Assembly: GCF_023159225.1 (NCBI RefSeq)
Contig: NC_063172.1
Span: 44,831,832-44,895,831, forward strand
Length of the DNA stretch: 64,000 bases
Reading direction: 5' to 3'
From: Perognathus longimembris pacificus
Lineage: Eukaryota; Chordata; Mammalia; Rodentia; Heteromyidae
The notes beneath the pieces are model-generated. The model searched no databases. It saw only the letters and a program-made list of their open reading frames with translations, and had not been told where the DNA came from. Position 1 is the first letter of the stretch. Each line of letters starts with the position of its first letter. This document shows, piece by piece, positions 26,881 to 39,491 of the stretch. A program made the position numbers and the translations under genes.

Positions 26881-27777
26881 TCAGCTGATCACAGGAAACT
26901 TACTATAGAGACACAGGTATGGAATGAGAAGAATAAGAGTGCGACAGGACTTGAGACCATAGGCATTTGGGCTATTTCTTATAACTTACTTGTTCCTCTC
27001 TTTTCTACTGGGAAGCGTGTATATTCTCATCTGAATATTTGAGAGGTATTGAATTTTTGAAATCTATTTTGAGATTCTATCATTTTAGATTTTCAGAGGA
27101 ATAGGAATAGAAAGAATCATCAAGAATAAAGATTAACAGAGTTTTAGTCTCACATGCTATTATTACTTTTCCAACTTCACCAAAACCTCATTTTTTTCAG
27201 ACTAGTATTTAACTGAAATCCTGTTAATGCTCATGAGGCTTTTGTGCAAACATGGCAAAACGTCTAAGAATTACAGAGACCTAAGTTTGATATTTGTCAA
27301 TACCATTGCTGAAGTCTTGGCAATTAAATCTCTAGGCCTCCTGTAATTTTGGGTCTTATGCATAAACTCTTAATCTACCTTCTGAGAGTACAGAGTAGAT
27401 GTTGAGTGTTCTCACCACAAAAAATGATAATAATGTGCGATATGTATGTTAGCTAGATTTAACCACTCTATGTGTAAAATATGTTGTACTTGATAAGTAT
27501 GTATCATTTTACCTGTAGATTTTTATAAATATGTTGATTAAAAATGGAGGGAATACTACCTATGAGATACTGAATGGGCTCTAAGAAAATGAGTTCAATC
27601 AGGGAAAGCCTTATATAGGTAATGTTTATATTTTAACAAGGGCTTAGGTATTTTTGTTTTTTTTCTTTAGAAATGTTATGTATTTTATTTAAATATATGG
27701 AAAATTGTTATGGATGGCTAAAGGTGGTATTTATCCTGTATTTTTTTAGTTTTGTTATTTTTTATTCTTTTATTATT
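26881..27777. other. Intergenic, nothing recognised
   Basis: AT-rich, with oligo-T runs near 27,650-27,780. Confidence 0.55.
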
Positions 27778-27792
27778 AAAAAGGTGATGACC

Positions 27793-27996
27793 GGGGCTGG
27801 GGATATAGCCTAGTGGCAAGAGTGCCTGCCTCGGATACACGAAGCCCTAGGTTCGATTCCCCAGCACCACATATACAGAAAACGGCCAGAAGCGGTGCTG
27901 TGACTCAAGTGGCAGAGTGCTAGCCTTGAGAGGGAAGAAGCCAGGGACAGTGCTCAGGCCCTGAGTCCAAGGCCCAGGACTGGCCAAAAGAAAAAA
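27793..27996 (+). mobile_element. ID-like dimeric SINE with 15-bp target-site duplication
   Basis: AAAAAGGTGATGACC flanks it at 27778-27792 and 27997-28011. It sits at the 5' edge of the plus-strand L1. Confidence 0.95.
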
Positions 27997-28029
27997 AAAA
28001 AGGTGATGACCAAAACAGCTTCAGCAGAG

Positions 28030-28371
28030 AGCAAGGAAAAAATACTCAAAGCTGTTAGGGCAAAGAAAACAATCACATATTAAAGAAAAGCAATCAGAAT
28101 TACTCCAGACTTCTCAGCAGAGACCATGAAAGCAAGGAGAGCCTGGAATGAAGTATACCAAACTCTAAATAAAAATAACTACCAACCAAGAATTCTGTAC
28201 CCAGCCAAACTCTCCTTCATAGCCGAAGGTCAAACAAAAGTCCTCCACAATAAGGAAAAACTGAAACAATATATCTCCACCAAACCAGCTTTACACAAAA
28301 TCCTTAAAGATGTACTATACAGGGAAAATAATCAAGATCCCAATACAGACAGAGAAATGAACCCTAATTAG
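28030..28371 (+). pseudogene. L1 ORF1p C-terminal domain
   Basis: Reads through K-A-R-R-A-W-N-E-V and Q-P-R-I-L-Y-P-A-K-L-S-F, the hallmark C-terminal domain of L1 ORF1 protein, an RNA-binding chaperone that trimerises. A TAA upstream (about 28,080) separates it from the rest of its frame. The coiled coil and RRM are missing because of 5' truncation. Confidence 0.88.
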
Positions 28372-28417
28372 TAAACATCAGATCAAGAAATGGGAAGACA
28401 CAGCTTTAAACAAGATA

Positions 28418-28927
28418 GTGATAATTAAAGGAACAATCGATCATCTCTCAATCCTAACTGTCAACATTAATGGACTTAATTCTCCAATCAAACGACATAG
28501 GCTCATAAGTTGGATAAAAAATCAAGATCCATCTTTCTGCTGCCTCCAAGAGACACATCTATCCAGCAATAGTAAACATCTTCTAAAAGTGAAAGGCTGG
28601 AAACAAATCTATCAAACAAATGGCCCCCATAAGCAGGCTGGAGTTGCAATCCTAGTATCAGACAAAATTGACTTCAAATTAAAAAAGGTAAGAAGAGACA
28701 AAGAAGGTTACTACATACTAGTAAAAGGATCTCCCCTACAGGAAGAAATAACCATTCTAAATATCTACACACCAAATGCAGGAGCACCCACCTTCATCAA
28801 ACAAACACTACTGGATCTAAAATCACTCATAGACCCAAACACATTGATAGTTGGGGACTTTAACACTCCACTATCAACTCTGGACAGATCAACACGCCAA
28901 AAACTGAACAAAGAAACCACAGAATGA
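28418..28927 (+). pseudogene. L1 ORF2p endonuclease domain, N-terminal part
   Basis: APE-type endonuclease motifs: N-I-N-G-L-N-S-P-I, C-L-Q-E-T-H, G-D-F-N-T-P. A frame change near 28,925 moves the rest of the domain (S-A-A-H-G-T-F-S-K-I-D-H and S-D-H-N-G) into another frame. Confidence 0.93.
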
Positions 28928-31121
28928 AACAATTGCATAGACCAACTAGACTTAATCGACATCTACAGAATATTCCACCCAGCAAGGACAGAATACTCAT
29001 TCTTTCGGCAGCACATGGAACATTCTCCAAAATAGATCACATCTTAGGGCACAAAGAAAATCTATACAAATTCAGAAGTATCAAAATCATTCCCTGCATT
29101 CTTTCAGACCACAACGGAATAAAATTAGAGCTCAACACAACCAGCCACCGCAGAAATTGCTACAGTTCATGGAGACTAAACAACACATTGCTGAACCATC
29201 AGAGGGTCATTGAAGAAATTAAAACAGAAATTCAAATGTTTATGGACTTCAACCAAGTTGAGGACACAAAGTACCAGCTCCTTTGGGACACAGCAAAGGC
29301 AGTACTCAGAGGAAAATTTATATCTCTGAGTACATACATCAACAAATTGGAGAAACAGCAGCTCAATAATTTAAGGAACCACCTTAATTTCCTTGAGAGA
29401 GAACAACAAGCCAAACCCCAAGTCAATAGATGGAAGCAAATAATTAAAATCAAATCAGAAATAAATCAATTAGAGACGAAAAAAACTATCGAAAGAATCA
29501 ACAAAACAAAGAGTTGGTTCTTTGAAAAAATCAACAAGATAGACAGACCCCTGGCAAACCTGACTAAAAAACAAAGGAAGCACGCTCATATAAACAAGAT
29601 AAGAGATAAAACAGGTAACATCACCACAGAAATAACCAAAATTCAGAAAATAATAAGGGACTATTTTGCAAAACTTTATGCCAACAAATTCGAGAACTTG
29701 GAAGAAATGGACGATTTCCTAGAAAAAATTCATATCCCCAAACTGAACCATGAACCATGAAGATTTAAACCTCCTAAACAGACTCATATCCAGTATTGAA
29801 ATAGAAACGGCAATAAAGGATCTCCCATCCAAGAAAAGCCCAGGTCCAGACGGATTCAATGCAGAATTCTACAAGACCTTCAAAACAGAACTCACACCAA
29901 TATTTCTCAAACTCTTCAATGAAATTGAAAGAAAACGTTCACTTCCAGACTCATTCTATGAAGCCAGTATAACCCTCATCCCCAAACCAGGCAGAGACTC
30001 ATCACGGAAAGAGGACTATAGACCAATCTCCCTGATGAACATAGATGCAAAAACTCTCAACAAAATTCTCGCCAATCGACTTCAACAGGTCATCAAAAAA
30101 ATCATACACCACGATCAAACTGGATTCATCCCAGGGATGCAAAGTTGGTTTAATATACGCAAGTCAATTAAAGTAATCCACCACATCAACCGGAGCAAGG
30201 TAAAGAACCACATGGTTTTATCTCTGGATGTGGAAAAAGCGTTCGATAAAATCCAGCACCCATTTATGCTAAAAGGCCTGGAAAAACTGGGATTCCAGGG
30301 AACATTCCTGAATATAATCAAGGCAGTTTATGACAAACCAACAGCAAGCATAACTCTAAATGGTGAAAAACTAAAGCCATTCCCTTTAAAATCAGAAACA
30401 AGGCAGGGATGTCCACTCTCCCCTTCTCTTCAACATAGTACTAGAATTCCTAGCCAGAGCAATCAGGCAAGAAGAAAATATAAAGGGGATCCAAGTAGGT
30501 AAAGATGAAGTTAAACTCTCCCTCTTCGCAGATGACATGATCCTATACCTAAAGAATCCCATAGACTCTACCCACAAACTACTAGAGCTGATCCAAAACG
30601 TTGGCAAAGTTGCAGGATATAAAATAAACCCTCAAAAATCAACGGCCTTTCTGTATGCTAACGATCCGAAGACCGAGGCTGATATCAGGAAAGCAACCCC
30701 CTTTGCAATAGCCTCCAAAAACATAAAATACCTAGGAATAACCTTAACCCAAGAACTGAAAGACCTCTTTGAGGAGAACTTTAAAACCTTGAAAAACAAA
30801 ATTAAGTCAGAACTAAGGAAGTGGAAAAACCTCCCATGCTCCTGGATTGGGAGGATTAATATAATCAAAATGGCAATATTGCCAAAGGCTATCTACAAAT
30901 TCAATGCAATACCCATTAATATCCCAACACCATTCTTTAATGAAATAGAGGAAGCAATCCAGAAATTCATATGGAATAATAAAAGACCTGTTTGGAAGAA
31001 AGATAGCCTCTTTAACAAATTGTGCTGGAAAAACTGGCTCAACACATGCAACAAACTAAAACTAGATCCTTATATATCACCCTGCACCAAAATCAATTCC
31101 AAATGGATTAAAGTACCTTGA
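28924..31121 (+). pseudogene. L1 ORF2p endonuclease end and reverse transcriptase
   Basis: Three frames in succession (28924-29760, 29750-30502, 30537-31121) hold the endonuclease end, the linker with W-F-F-E-K-I-N-K, the RT fingers (P-G-P-D-G-F, Y-R-P-I-S-L-M), the palm (Q-G-C-P-L-S-P) and the catalytic F-A-D-D-M-I-L-Y at about 30525-30548. The frame changes occur near 29,755 and 30,420. Confidence 0.93.
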
Positions 31122-31239
31122 AATCAAAACAGACACCCTGAAAACACTAAAGGAAGAAGTAGGAGAAACACTTGGGCTCCTTGGCACAGGACGGAACTTC
31201 CTGAACAAAGACCCAGAAAGGCTACAAATCAAAGAAAGG

Positions 31240-31974
31240 TTGGACAAATGGGACTGCATCAAACTGCAGAACTTCTGCATGGCAAAGGACATAACTTGCA
31301 AGATAAACAGAAATCCCACAGACTGGGAGAAGATCTTTACCGGCCATTCAACGGACAAAGGGCTCATATCTAAAATATATGAAGAAATAAAAAAATTACC
31401 TTCCTCCAAAACAAAACCGCAAAGAGCGAATAGCCCACTCATCAAGTGGGCTAAAGACCTACAAAGAGACTTTTTTGATGAGGAAATGAGAATGGCCAAG
31501 AGACATATGACAAAGTGCTCTACATCACTGGCCATAAGGGAAATGCAAATCAAAACAACATTGAGATTCCATCTCACCCCAGTAAGAATGTCCTATATCA
31601 AGAAAACTAACAACAGTAAATGTTGGAGGGGATGTGGCCAAAAGGGAACCCTACTTCATTGTTGGTGGGAATGTAAACTGGTTCAGCCACTCTGGCAAGC
31701 AGTATGGAGATTCCTCGGAAGGCTAAATGTAGAACTCCCCTATGACCCAGCAACCCCACTTTTGGGTATTTATCCAAAAAACCACAAACAAAATCACAGT
31801 AAAGCCACCAGCACAAGAATGTTCATTGCAGTGCAATTTGTCATAGCGAGAATCTGGAACCAACCCAGATGCCCCTCCATAGATGAATGGATCAGGAAAA
31901 TGTGGTATATATACACAATGGAATTTTATGCCTCTATCAGAAAGAATGACATTGCCCCATTTGTAAGGAAATGA
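31240..31974 (+). pseudogene. L1 ORF2p C-terminal region
   Basis: 244-residue frame with the Cys-rich segment C-W-R-G-C-G ... L-L-H-C-W-W-E-C near 31,620-31,670, then the Y-T-M-E-F-Y region. A stop-laden gap separates it from the RT. Confidence 0.92.
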
Positions 31975-32577
31975 AAGGACTTGGAAAAAATCATACTAAG
32001 TGAAGTGAGCCAGACCCAAAGAAACATGGACTCTATGGTCTCCCTTATTGGGAATAATTAGCACAGGTTTAGGCAAGTCACAGCAGAGGATCACAAGAGA
32101 CCAATAGCTATACCCTTATGATCACATAAGATGATGCTAAGTGAAATGAGCTCCATTTTATGGAAATGATTGTTATATCACAGTTGTAACTACTTTCAAC
32201 TTCCTATGTGTATCTGTAGCTTCTACTACTGATGATGTTCTTGTATCACCTTCTTGTGATTGTATCTACACTATCTCTGTAATCTTATCTGAGTGTATGG
32301 GAAACAGTGTGTACTGGTATTAGAATTAGGAAATTCAAAGGGAATACCAAAATTGAGAGACAAAGGGTAAAATAAGAGAAACAACAACAAAAGCAATAAT
32401 TGCAAAACTGTTTGGCGTAAGTGAACTGAACACCGCATGGGGGGAAAGGGGGAGGGGGGAGAGGGTTATGAGGAACAAGGTAACAAACAGTACAAGAAAT
32501 GTATCCAATGCCTAACTATGAAAATATAACCTCTCTGTACATCAGTTTTATAATAAAAACTTAAAAATATTAAAAAA

Positions 32578-33239
32578 GTAAGGAAACTAGAGAAAAGCTA
32601 AAAAAAATATTCACAATGTTCTTGGCCAAACTAAATAAAATCCCATTGTAATTTTCAGCATAAGAAAATGTTTAATTCTTCGCTCTTTTTCTTGAGTCGG
32701 CATAACTTCCTGTATCTGCCTTATGGATAGCATTGGATGAGCCAGGCTAAGAGAGCTGGAGTCCTGTTCTTACTTTTCATCTGCGGTTTGGATCTAGCCC
32801 ATTGCGTCTTTCCTTATTTCTGCACACATTCATCAAGATCACTTCATTAGTAATGGAAAAACTGTACATGGAACAAGAAATTATTTTGGAGAAAAATCTA
32901 AAACTTTCAAATGTTGAATTTAATTCACCATAAAATTTGGACTGCAATTAAATTGTCACACTGATTGAAAATTCACTTCGGGGCATTTTTTTAAGAAAAA
33001 AAAGTGTGGCTATCTGTAACATATTACAAGGAGAGCACGCAACAATGCATGAATATTTTCAACACAGGAAATGGCATAAGCATCAAGAGATTTGGGTGAC
33101 TAAAGAATGTCTGCAATAATTTGAGCATTTACCTTTCTTTTTCCTTTGATTTCTCTGCAGAGAAAATACTTCATTATAGAAAATAACTCTGCTAGAGAAA
33201 GAATGTATGCCCACATCCTCATGATTCTTATGTATGTAG

Positions 33240-33243
<4 letters not shown>
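32578..33243. other. Intergenic, nothing recognised
   Basis: AT-rich, no named features. Confidence 0.55.

Positions 33244-33284
<41 letters not shown>
33244..33284. repeat. (AT)n microsatellite
   Basis: About 20 perfect TA dinucleotides. Confidence 0.97.
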
Positions 33285-33285
<1 letters not shown>

Positions 33286-33529
33286 CATACTGTAAATTAT
33301 GGCTGTTGAGGTTGGAAAGCGATGTCTAGTATCCAAGAATGCAAAGCAAATAGAACAAGCCACTGTTATGCATAGACATAGACCACCTCTCCATAATACA
33401 CAAGATACCTGTTCTGGAATTTCTTCTTAAGTAAGCAGTTTCGTTCAATAATAAGAAAAAAAATAATTTTTTTTTTACCGCTTTTCAATTAACCTGTATG
33501 AGCTACTTCTCAAAAACTAACAAAATATG

Positions 33530-33768
33530 CTAGGCACCATTGGCTCATGATTACACTCCAGCTACTCAGGAAGCTGAGAGCTGAGTGTGCTGTTTGAAGC
33601 CAGCCCTAGCACTAAAGACTGTGAGCCTGTTATCACCAAGTAACCAGCCAAAAAAAAGCCTCTAAGTAGAGTGTGGCTCATGTGGTAGAGCACTAACCTT
33701 GATTTAAAAAAAGTAAAAACTCAGACCACTCCCAGGCCCTGAATTCAAGCACCCAACAGGCACAAAAT
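33530..33768 (+). mobile_element. 7SL/ID composite SINE
   Basis: Contains 'tccagctactcaggaagctgag', 'gaagccagccctagcac' and a right half 'gtggctcatgtggtagagcac'. Confidence 0.8.
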
Positions 33769-33784
33769 ACTCTAAAATGAAACA

Positions 33785-36120
33785 TGTAAAGATACACGCA
33801 AACTTCATTCAATAATTAATGAAACAGAAAAATATTAGGGGTCCATCATGATACCCTAGTATGAATGAGCAAAGTTGAGTAAATGCTAAACACAGCGTGC
33901 TTTCCCTGCTCAGGCAAGGCCAGCCCAGGTTTTAGTAAGGTTCAACAATGAATGAGGCCCCACAGGACTCCTTCCCTTACAAGGAGACCATTTTACACCA
34001 GAGTGGGACCTTCCTGGAAATGACCACCTTGCACTGAAAACATGTCTATCCTCAGCCAAAGCCTTGGGAGGCAAGTTCCTCTGCTGGAACTTTCTGGAGA
34101 ATGGAGCCAAGTTCTTTTTCCTGACAGCTCGGGAATTTGAGGACATTTGGATACTTCTCCACTCTGAAGCTTCTTTGCAGTTATCCTACTCATATTTATA
34201 CCATATGGCACCAATGAGACGCTCAACTAAACATTCTTTGCACACCATTTTACTAACTCAGTTCTTTAGTATTTATTAAGACTAACATGGGCTGGGCACA
34301 GGAAAACCTGTAGCATACAATTCTTTCATTAAAACTTTGACTCTGAAGACCATAATAACATACCTCTTAACTAGCATCATTCTATGGCAGTGATTTTAGA
34401 CTACATTCCTTAGATGCTGTATTAGTTCTAGAGAACTTCCATTCAGTATTGCTAATCATCAAGAGGCGCTTCTCTTTCTATTTTTGATGGAGTAGGTAAC
34501 TGAGGCTCGAAGCACTTAAAGACCTTCCAAGCCTAAACTACTCATTAACAGTGGAGCCAGACTTTCCAACAATTCTGATCCTCCAACTGAGTCCTTTCTA
34601 CTGGCTACATCAATGCTACCTAGGTGGGGGGAAAAATAACCAGCATACTTTTTTAGACACACTATGAATATGGCGCTATTTATGTTACCGGTGTTTACTC
34701 CAAAACATTTAAGTGCAAAAATCTTTAAGAACATGGATAAGCAGAGCTGATATGTAAAAATTTAATGAAGGTCATTAAAAATAATGCTGGCTGCTAGAAA
34801 AAAATTGGAAGAGAAAATGTCGAGTGTACCAAATTCTACTTTACCTAGCTGAAACTAATTCTTTTGACCTCATTTTCTCTGACCTAAGTGTCTATTCAAG
34901 AGAATTGTCTTTCCCTTGCTAAAATAAATTAGGTGAGTGGAGTTCTGGCACTTAGTCATAAAGCACACCCAGGAGACCAACTATGTCAACTTCAACACTG
35001 TACTCACTGTAATGTGAAAATCCCACCTACCATCTTGGATTTTCTCTTTGGAGGCCAACATTTATTAAACCTCTGTAGTTAATTATATTAAATAGTACTG
35101 TCACATCATACTATGAACTTTCAAGAAGAGAAATTTTACCAGTGTCTTTCTAGGGAGTACATTTATATATAAATTATTTTCAAACCTGCACACCATAGTT
35201 ACTCTGCATGCTGATTTCCTTTCTATTTCACATTATAAGATCGAACATTGAGAGCCTGGGGAAAAACTATTTAACTTTTACAATATTTGTACTCAATTTA
35301 ATACAAAATAAAAAGGGAAAAAAAATCATCTCAAAATTCTAACTACGTTTTCACTGCAAACTCTACTTGCAGAAAAAGAGCTCTTCAAATTAGCACATTT
35401 TAAAAGAGATTTTACAAATGATGATACAGTATGTTAAATTAATCCTTTTACTCTCACATTCCCTGCCCTCTCAACCCCTATTATTCAATAGCTTTCACTG
35501 AGTTTTGTTTTTCCATCTTCATTATCAGATGCAATATGTTTCAGTATTGTTCAACCTGTAACATTCTCTACCCACACGTGGTGTACTTTGTACATATCTT
35601 TTAAGGTTAAGAAAACTGAGGCAAGGCATGGGGCTAGGAGAGATGGGGAGAATGAAGGAAGGGGATGCATTGTACTCAACTGATATGGTGAATACAACTC
35701 CTTTGTACAAAGACTTAAAGATTTAAAAAGAAAGTATTACAGTATCTCTATTTAACAAAATAGAACAGTATGTAAACTTTCCATGTCCTATTATTAAAAT
35801 AAATTGTTTTACAAGGCCAAATTTGAAGGCAAGAATGACATTTGTAAGTCCTTGAACCCAACCCCATTATCTAATATATGTAGACAATAGAGGTATCAGC
35901 TAGGATGAACCAAATCACCTCCTATTGGAGCACAATTAATTGAGATCTGTCTGTTTCCCAACTCTCCATAGAACTCTGATACAAATGTGCTATAGAGGAA
36001 GACACTAGGGAGACAGACCAGCTCAGAAACAAACTGGATGTGAATTATGTGGCATTATTAGGAAGAGCAATATAACCAGTATTAGCACAGCTTCTGATCG
36101 ACCTGGAAGATTTAAGAGAA
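33785..36120. other. Intergenic; one MIR-like stretch only
   Basis: About 2.3 kb without a recognisable gene. 34,490-34,615 resembles MIR (gtaactgaggctcgaagcac ... agtggagccagac) and about 35,605-35,640 has a shorter MIR-like piece. Short frames elsewhere show no family resemblance. Confidence 0.55.
34490..34615 (+). mobile_element. MIR fragment
   Basis: The order 'aactgaggctcga', 'aaagaccttccaag', 'aacagtggagccag', 'actttccaacaattctgatcc' follows the second half of the MIR consensus. Diverged. Confidence 0.55.
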
Positions 36121-36496
36121 GGCTTATCATTTGAACTTGACGTCTGTGTAGGTCATTAAGGCTGGGTAGCCATTTGACAGGCAGACACAAATTGGGAAGA
36201 TTCCAAGAAGAAGAGGCAGAGACAGAAAACAGGAAGAGAACAAGTCTCTAGAAACCAGAAATTCCTGCTGCTGAATGCCACAAGCATTGGGAAAATTCAA
36301 AAGAGGCTGGGGTCAACTTGGGCTCCTTCCATAAGGCAGTGGAGCAGAGGTATTTAAGCATAAGATCTACATTTTAGAAGTGTCCCAATGTGCAGGGTGC
36401 TGGTGGCTTATGCCTGTCTGTCATCCTAGCTACTCAGGAGGCTGAGCTTTGAGGATCGTGGTTTAATGCCAGTGAGGACAAGAATGTCTCTTAAAG

Positions 36497-36690
36497 ATAT
36501 AGCCTAGTGGCAAGAGTGCCTGCCTCGGATACACGAGGCCCTAGGTTCGATTCCCCAGCACCACATATACAGAAAACGGCCAGAAGTGGCGCTGTGGCTC
36601 AAGTGGCAGAGTGCTAGCCTTGAGCGGGAAGAAGCCAGGGACAGTGCTCAGGCCCTGAGTCCAAGGCCCAGGACTGGCCAAAAAAAAAAG
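36497..36690 (+). mobile_element. ID-like SINE inserted only in copy B
   Basis: Splits TTAAAG|AGTCTC, which is uninterrupted in copy A. The element lacks the first bases of the head (starts ATATAGCCTAGTGG), so it is slightly 5'-truncated. Confidence 0.92.
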
Positions 36691-36788
36691 AGTCTCATCT
36701 CCAGTTAACTACAAAACAAAAACAAAAACCTGGAAGTGGCACTGTGGCTCAAAGTGACAGAGGACTAGCCTTGAATAGAAAGGAAGAA

Positions 36789-36977
36789 GTGCTGGGAATA
36801 TGGCCTAGTGGTAGAGTGCTTGCCTTGTATACATGAAACTATGGGTTCGATTCCTCAGCACCAAATATATAGAGTAAAGCAAGAAGTGGAGCAGTGGCTG
36901 AAATGGTTGTGTGCTAGCCTTGAGCAAAATAAACAGCGGGGGACAGTGCTCAGGACCTGACTCCAGGACTGGCAAAC
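36789..36977 (+). mobile_element. ID-like dimeric SINE (copy B partner of 13691)
   Basis: Same element and same tail as at 13691-13891. Confidence 0.85.
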
Positions 36978-37047
36978 GAAGGAAGGAAGGAAGGAAGGAA
37001 GGAAGGAAGGAAGGAAGGAAGGAAGGAAGGAAGGAAAGAAGGAAGGA
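36978..37047. repeat. (GGAA)n microsatellite
   Basis: About 70 bp, shorter than the partner tract at 13892-14009. Confidence 0.95.
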
Positions 37048-38145
37048 TAAAAGAAAGAGAGGAAGTGAGAGAGAGAGGAAGAGAGTGAGTGAACTCAGGG
37101 ACAGCACCTGCGTTCATGCAACACAAACAATAACAACAACAAAGAATCCAAAAAATGCTAGTTTTCCAATAATAGATTAAACATTTGTTAGAAATATATT
37201 CCTTACTTATTTTTTAAAAAGCCCCTAGCATATGAATTTTTAAATTTAGCTCAAATGAGCAAAGCATCAGGCAGAACTTCATATGGTCCTATTTAAAAGG
37301 ATCACATTGGCACTGAACTACATTGAACTTCTAGATCATCATCAGTATACAGAAAATGAGTCTAACCTTACATTTCTTGTTTTTCAGAAAATAGAAAATG
37401 CTGTCAAGATGATATCCTCTCATATAATTGTTACTTCTAAATAGGCATAGTTAGTTGGTTGAGAGCAATCATGATTGACCTAGTAGTTTTCAATGTTATC
37501 AAAAGTTCTAAAGGCCATCTTTGATCAGCAAACTGTTTTTTAGAATAATCCTCACAGCTACCATGTGCCTTATAATTAGAAAGACACCATCACCTCCACT
37601 TGGAGTAGCCAGCAGCCTCTCTATGTGTTTTCCTTTTCTTTTTTTTTGTAATAATTACTTATTTGTTGTCAAAGTGATGTACAGATGGGTTACAGTTTCA
37701 TACATTAGGCCATGTTTTCTTATATGCAAATTATGATTTCAATACATACCCGATCTAATATTCAGGTTGTTCTAAGAATGAAATGAGATAATTAATGTAA
37801 GATCAATTAACAGCAATCTTTAGAAAGCTGAGCTGTATGAAAGCTCAGACCTCATTGTTGGATCCTCAGAATTCATAGCATCTAGGACCATACAACTCAT
37901 TAAATTGTGTTTTACATCATACTTCCTCATATACATATTGGACAATCTTAATTTTTTAATTGTCATCTCAAGGGTTCTACTCATCTATTTTTTTAAAAAA
38001 AAATCCTCATGATCAAAATGTGCCCTCTAGTTCGCTAATTCTCTAGGAATAATGTAGTTTGCTGCATACAAATTACTGTCATCACACATTTCTAAGCCGT
38101 GTACATTGAACAGAACAGAACAGGTTAATATTAAAACACATGATT
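37048..38145. other. Intergenic with a small L1 3' remnant
   Basis: Mostly unrecognised. 37,640-37,740 resembles the minus-strand L1 3' end (TTGTCAAAGTGATGTACAGA, TTACAGTTTCATAC) also seen at 55,960. Confidence 0.5.
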
Positions 38146-38361
38146 TAGCCAGGCACCTGGGGCTCATGCCTGTAAACCTGGTTACTCAGCAAGCTGAAAT
38201 CCAGAGGGTCAGGGTTCAAAACCAGCCCAAGCAGTAAAGTCCAAAATACTCCATCTCCAATTAACCAGTGAAATGCTGGGCTAGATGTGTAAGTGGCAGA
38301 GTACCAGCTGAGCGGGCATACATGCCAGGATGAAGCCTTGAATTCAAACCTTGTTACTAGA
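38146..38361 (+). mobile_element. 7SL/ID composite SINE
   Basis: 'agccaggcacctggggctcatgcctg', 'ggttactcagcaagctga', then the right half ending 'gaattcaaaccttgtta'; its tail is the purine-rich array that follows. Confidence 0.75.
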
Positions 38362-38365
38362 GGTG

Positions 38366-38742
38366 GTGTGAGAAGAGAGGAGAGGAGAGTGGAGGAGAGG
38401 GGATGGGAGGGGAGGGGAGGGAAGGGGAGAAGAGGGGAGGGGAGGGGAGGAAAGGAGAGGAGAGGAGAGTGGAGGAGAGGGGATGGGAGGGGAGGGGAGG
38501 GAAGGGCAGAAGAGGGGAGGGGAGGGGAGGAGAGGAGAGGAGAGGAGAGGAGAGGAGAGGAGAGGAAAGGAGAGGAGAGGGGACTGGAGGGCAGGGGAGG
38601 GAAGGGGAGGAGAGGAGAGGGGACTGGAGGGCAGGGGAGGGAAGGGGAGGAGAGGAGAGGCGAGGGGAAGGGAGGGGAGGGGAGGGGAGGAGAGGAGAGG
38701 AGAAGAGAGGAGAGGAGAGAAGAGAAGAGAAGAGAGAGTGCA
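38366..38742. repeat. GGGGAGGAGAGG purine-rich array
   Basis: About 375 bp of almost pure G/A on the plus strand in GGGGAGG/AGAGG units with a larger period (GTGGAGGAGAGGGGATGGGA recurs at about 38,389 and 38,469). Simple-sequence Pro/Leu/Ser or Gly/Arg/Glu reading frames across it are artefacts. Confidence 0.95.
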
Positions 38743-39030
38743 CAATACATGGTTTAATAAGATTCTAACAGCTCAGTACCTATTTTTGTAGCTTTAGACT
38801 CGTTTACAGAAGGAAAAGGCTTTTCACAAGTGAATGAACAATTATGGAAAGCAAATTGCTGTCTTCCACATAATAAACACATAAACATTCTTCCATGTAG
38901 TATTTTACATCAACATGACTGATTACCTAGAAAATATGTCAAAATATTTGACTTAGGAAAAACAGTTCATCACTTAAAATATTGTAAATTATCTTTCCAA
39001 TCAGATTTAAAAAAAAAAAAACAAAAAAAC

Positions 39031-39259
39031 AGCTGCTACATGTCAGTGGCCCACACCTGTAATCCTAACTTCTCAGGAGTCTATGAGCTGAGAATCACAG
39101 CTCAAAGCCAGCCAGGCAGGAAAGTTTATGAGACTCATCTCCAAATAACTACCAAAAAAGCTGGAAGTGGACCTATGGTTCAAATGGTAGACTACTAGTC
39201 TTGAGCACAAAAGTACAAGGACAGCACCCAAGCCCTGAGTTCAAGCCTCAGGACTGGCA
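39031..39259 (+). mobile_element. 7SL/ID composite SINE
   Basis: 'cagtggcccacacctgtaat', 'aaagccagccaggcaggaaag', then a right half 'ctggaagtggacctatggttca'. Confidence 0.8.
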
Positions 39260-39289
39260 CAATGAACAATTCATAAATAGACCCAAGAT

Positions 39290-39491
39290 GTTAGAATGGC
39301 AATGTGGCTTAGCGGCAGAGTGCTTGCCTAGCATGCATGAAGCCCTGGGTTCCATTCCACCTCACCACATAAACAGAAAAAGCTGGAAGTGGTGCGGTGG
39401 CTCAAATAGTAGAGTGCTAGCCTTGAACAAAAGCAGCTCAGGGACAGTGCTCATGCCCTGAGTTCAAGCCTCAGAACTGGCAAAAAAAAAG
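39290..39491 (+). mobile_element. ID-like dimeric SINE
   Basis: Head 'atgtggcttagcggcagagtgcttgcc', B box variant 'gggttccattcc', right half and A-rich tail. Diverged. Confidence 0.85.

Larger units (their letters stand above)
28012..32577 (+). mobile_element. LINE-1, 5'-truncated, plus strand
   Basis: Contains the ORF1 C-terminal domain, the whole ORF2 (endonuclease, RT, Cys-rich C-terminus) split into several frames, a 3'UTR with a G-rich tract (about 32,440-32,466) and a degenerate A-rich tail. About 4.6 kb remains. Frameshifts and stops make it non-autonomous. Confidence 0.93.
36121..37047. repeat. Duplicated segment, copy B (partner at 13207-14009)
   Basis: Collinear with 13207-14009 including the terminal GGAA tract, but interrupted at 36497-36690 by an extra ID-like SINE. 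Confidence 0.85.

Noticed and set aside
38145..38791. Long Pro/Ser/Leu and Gly/Arg/Glu frames
   Set aside because: Translation of the purine-rich array in six frames.
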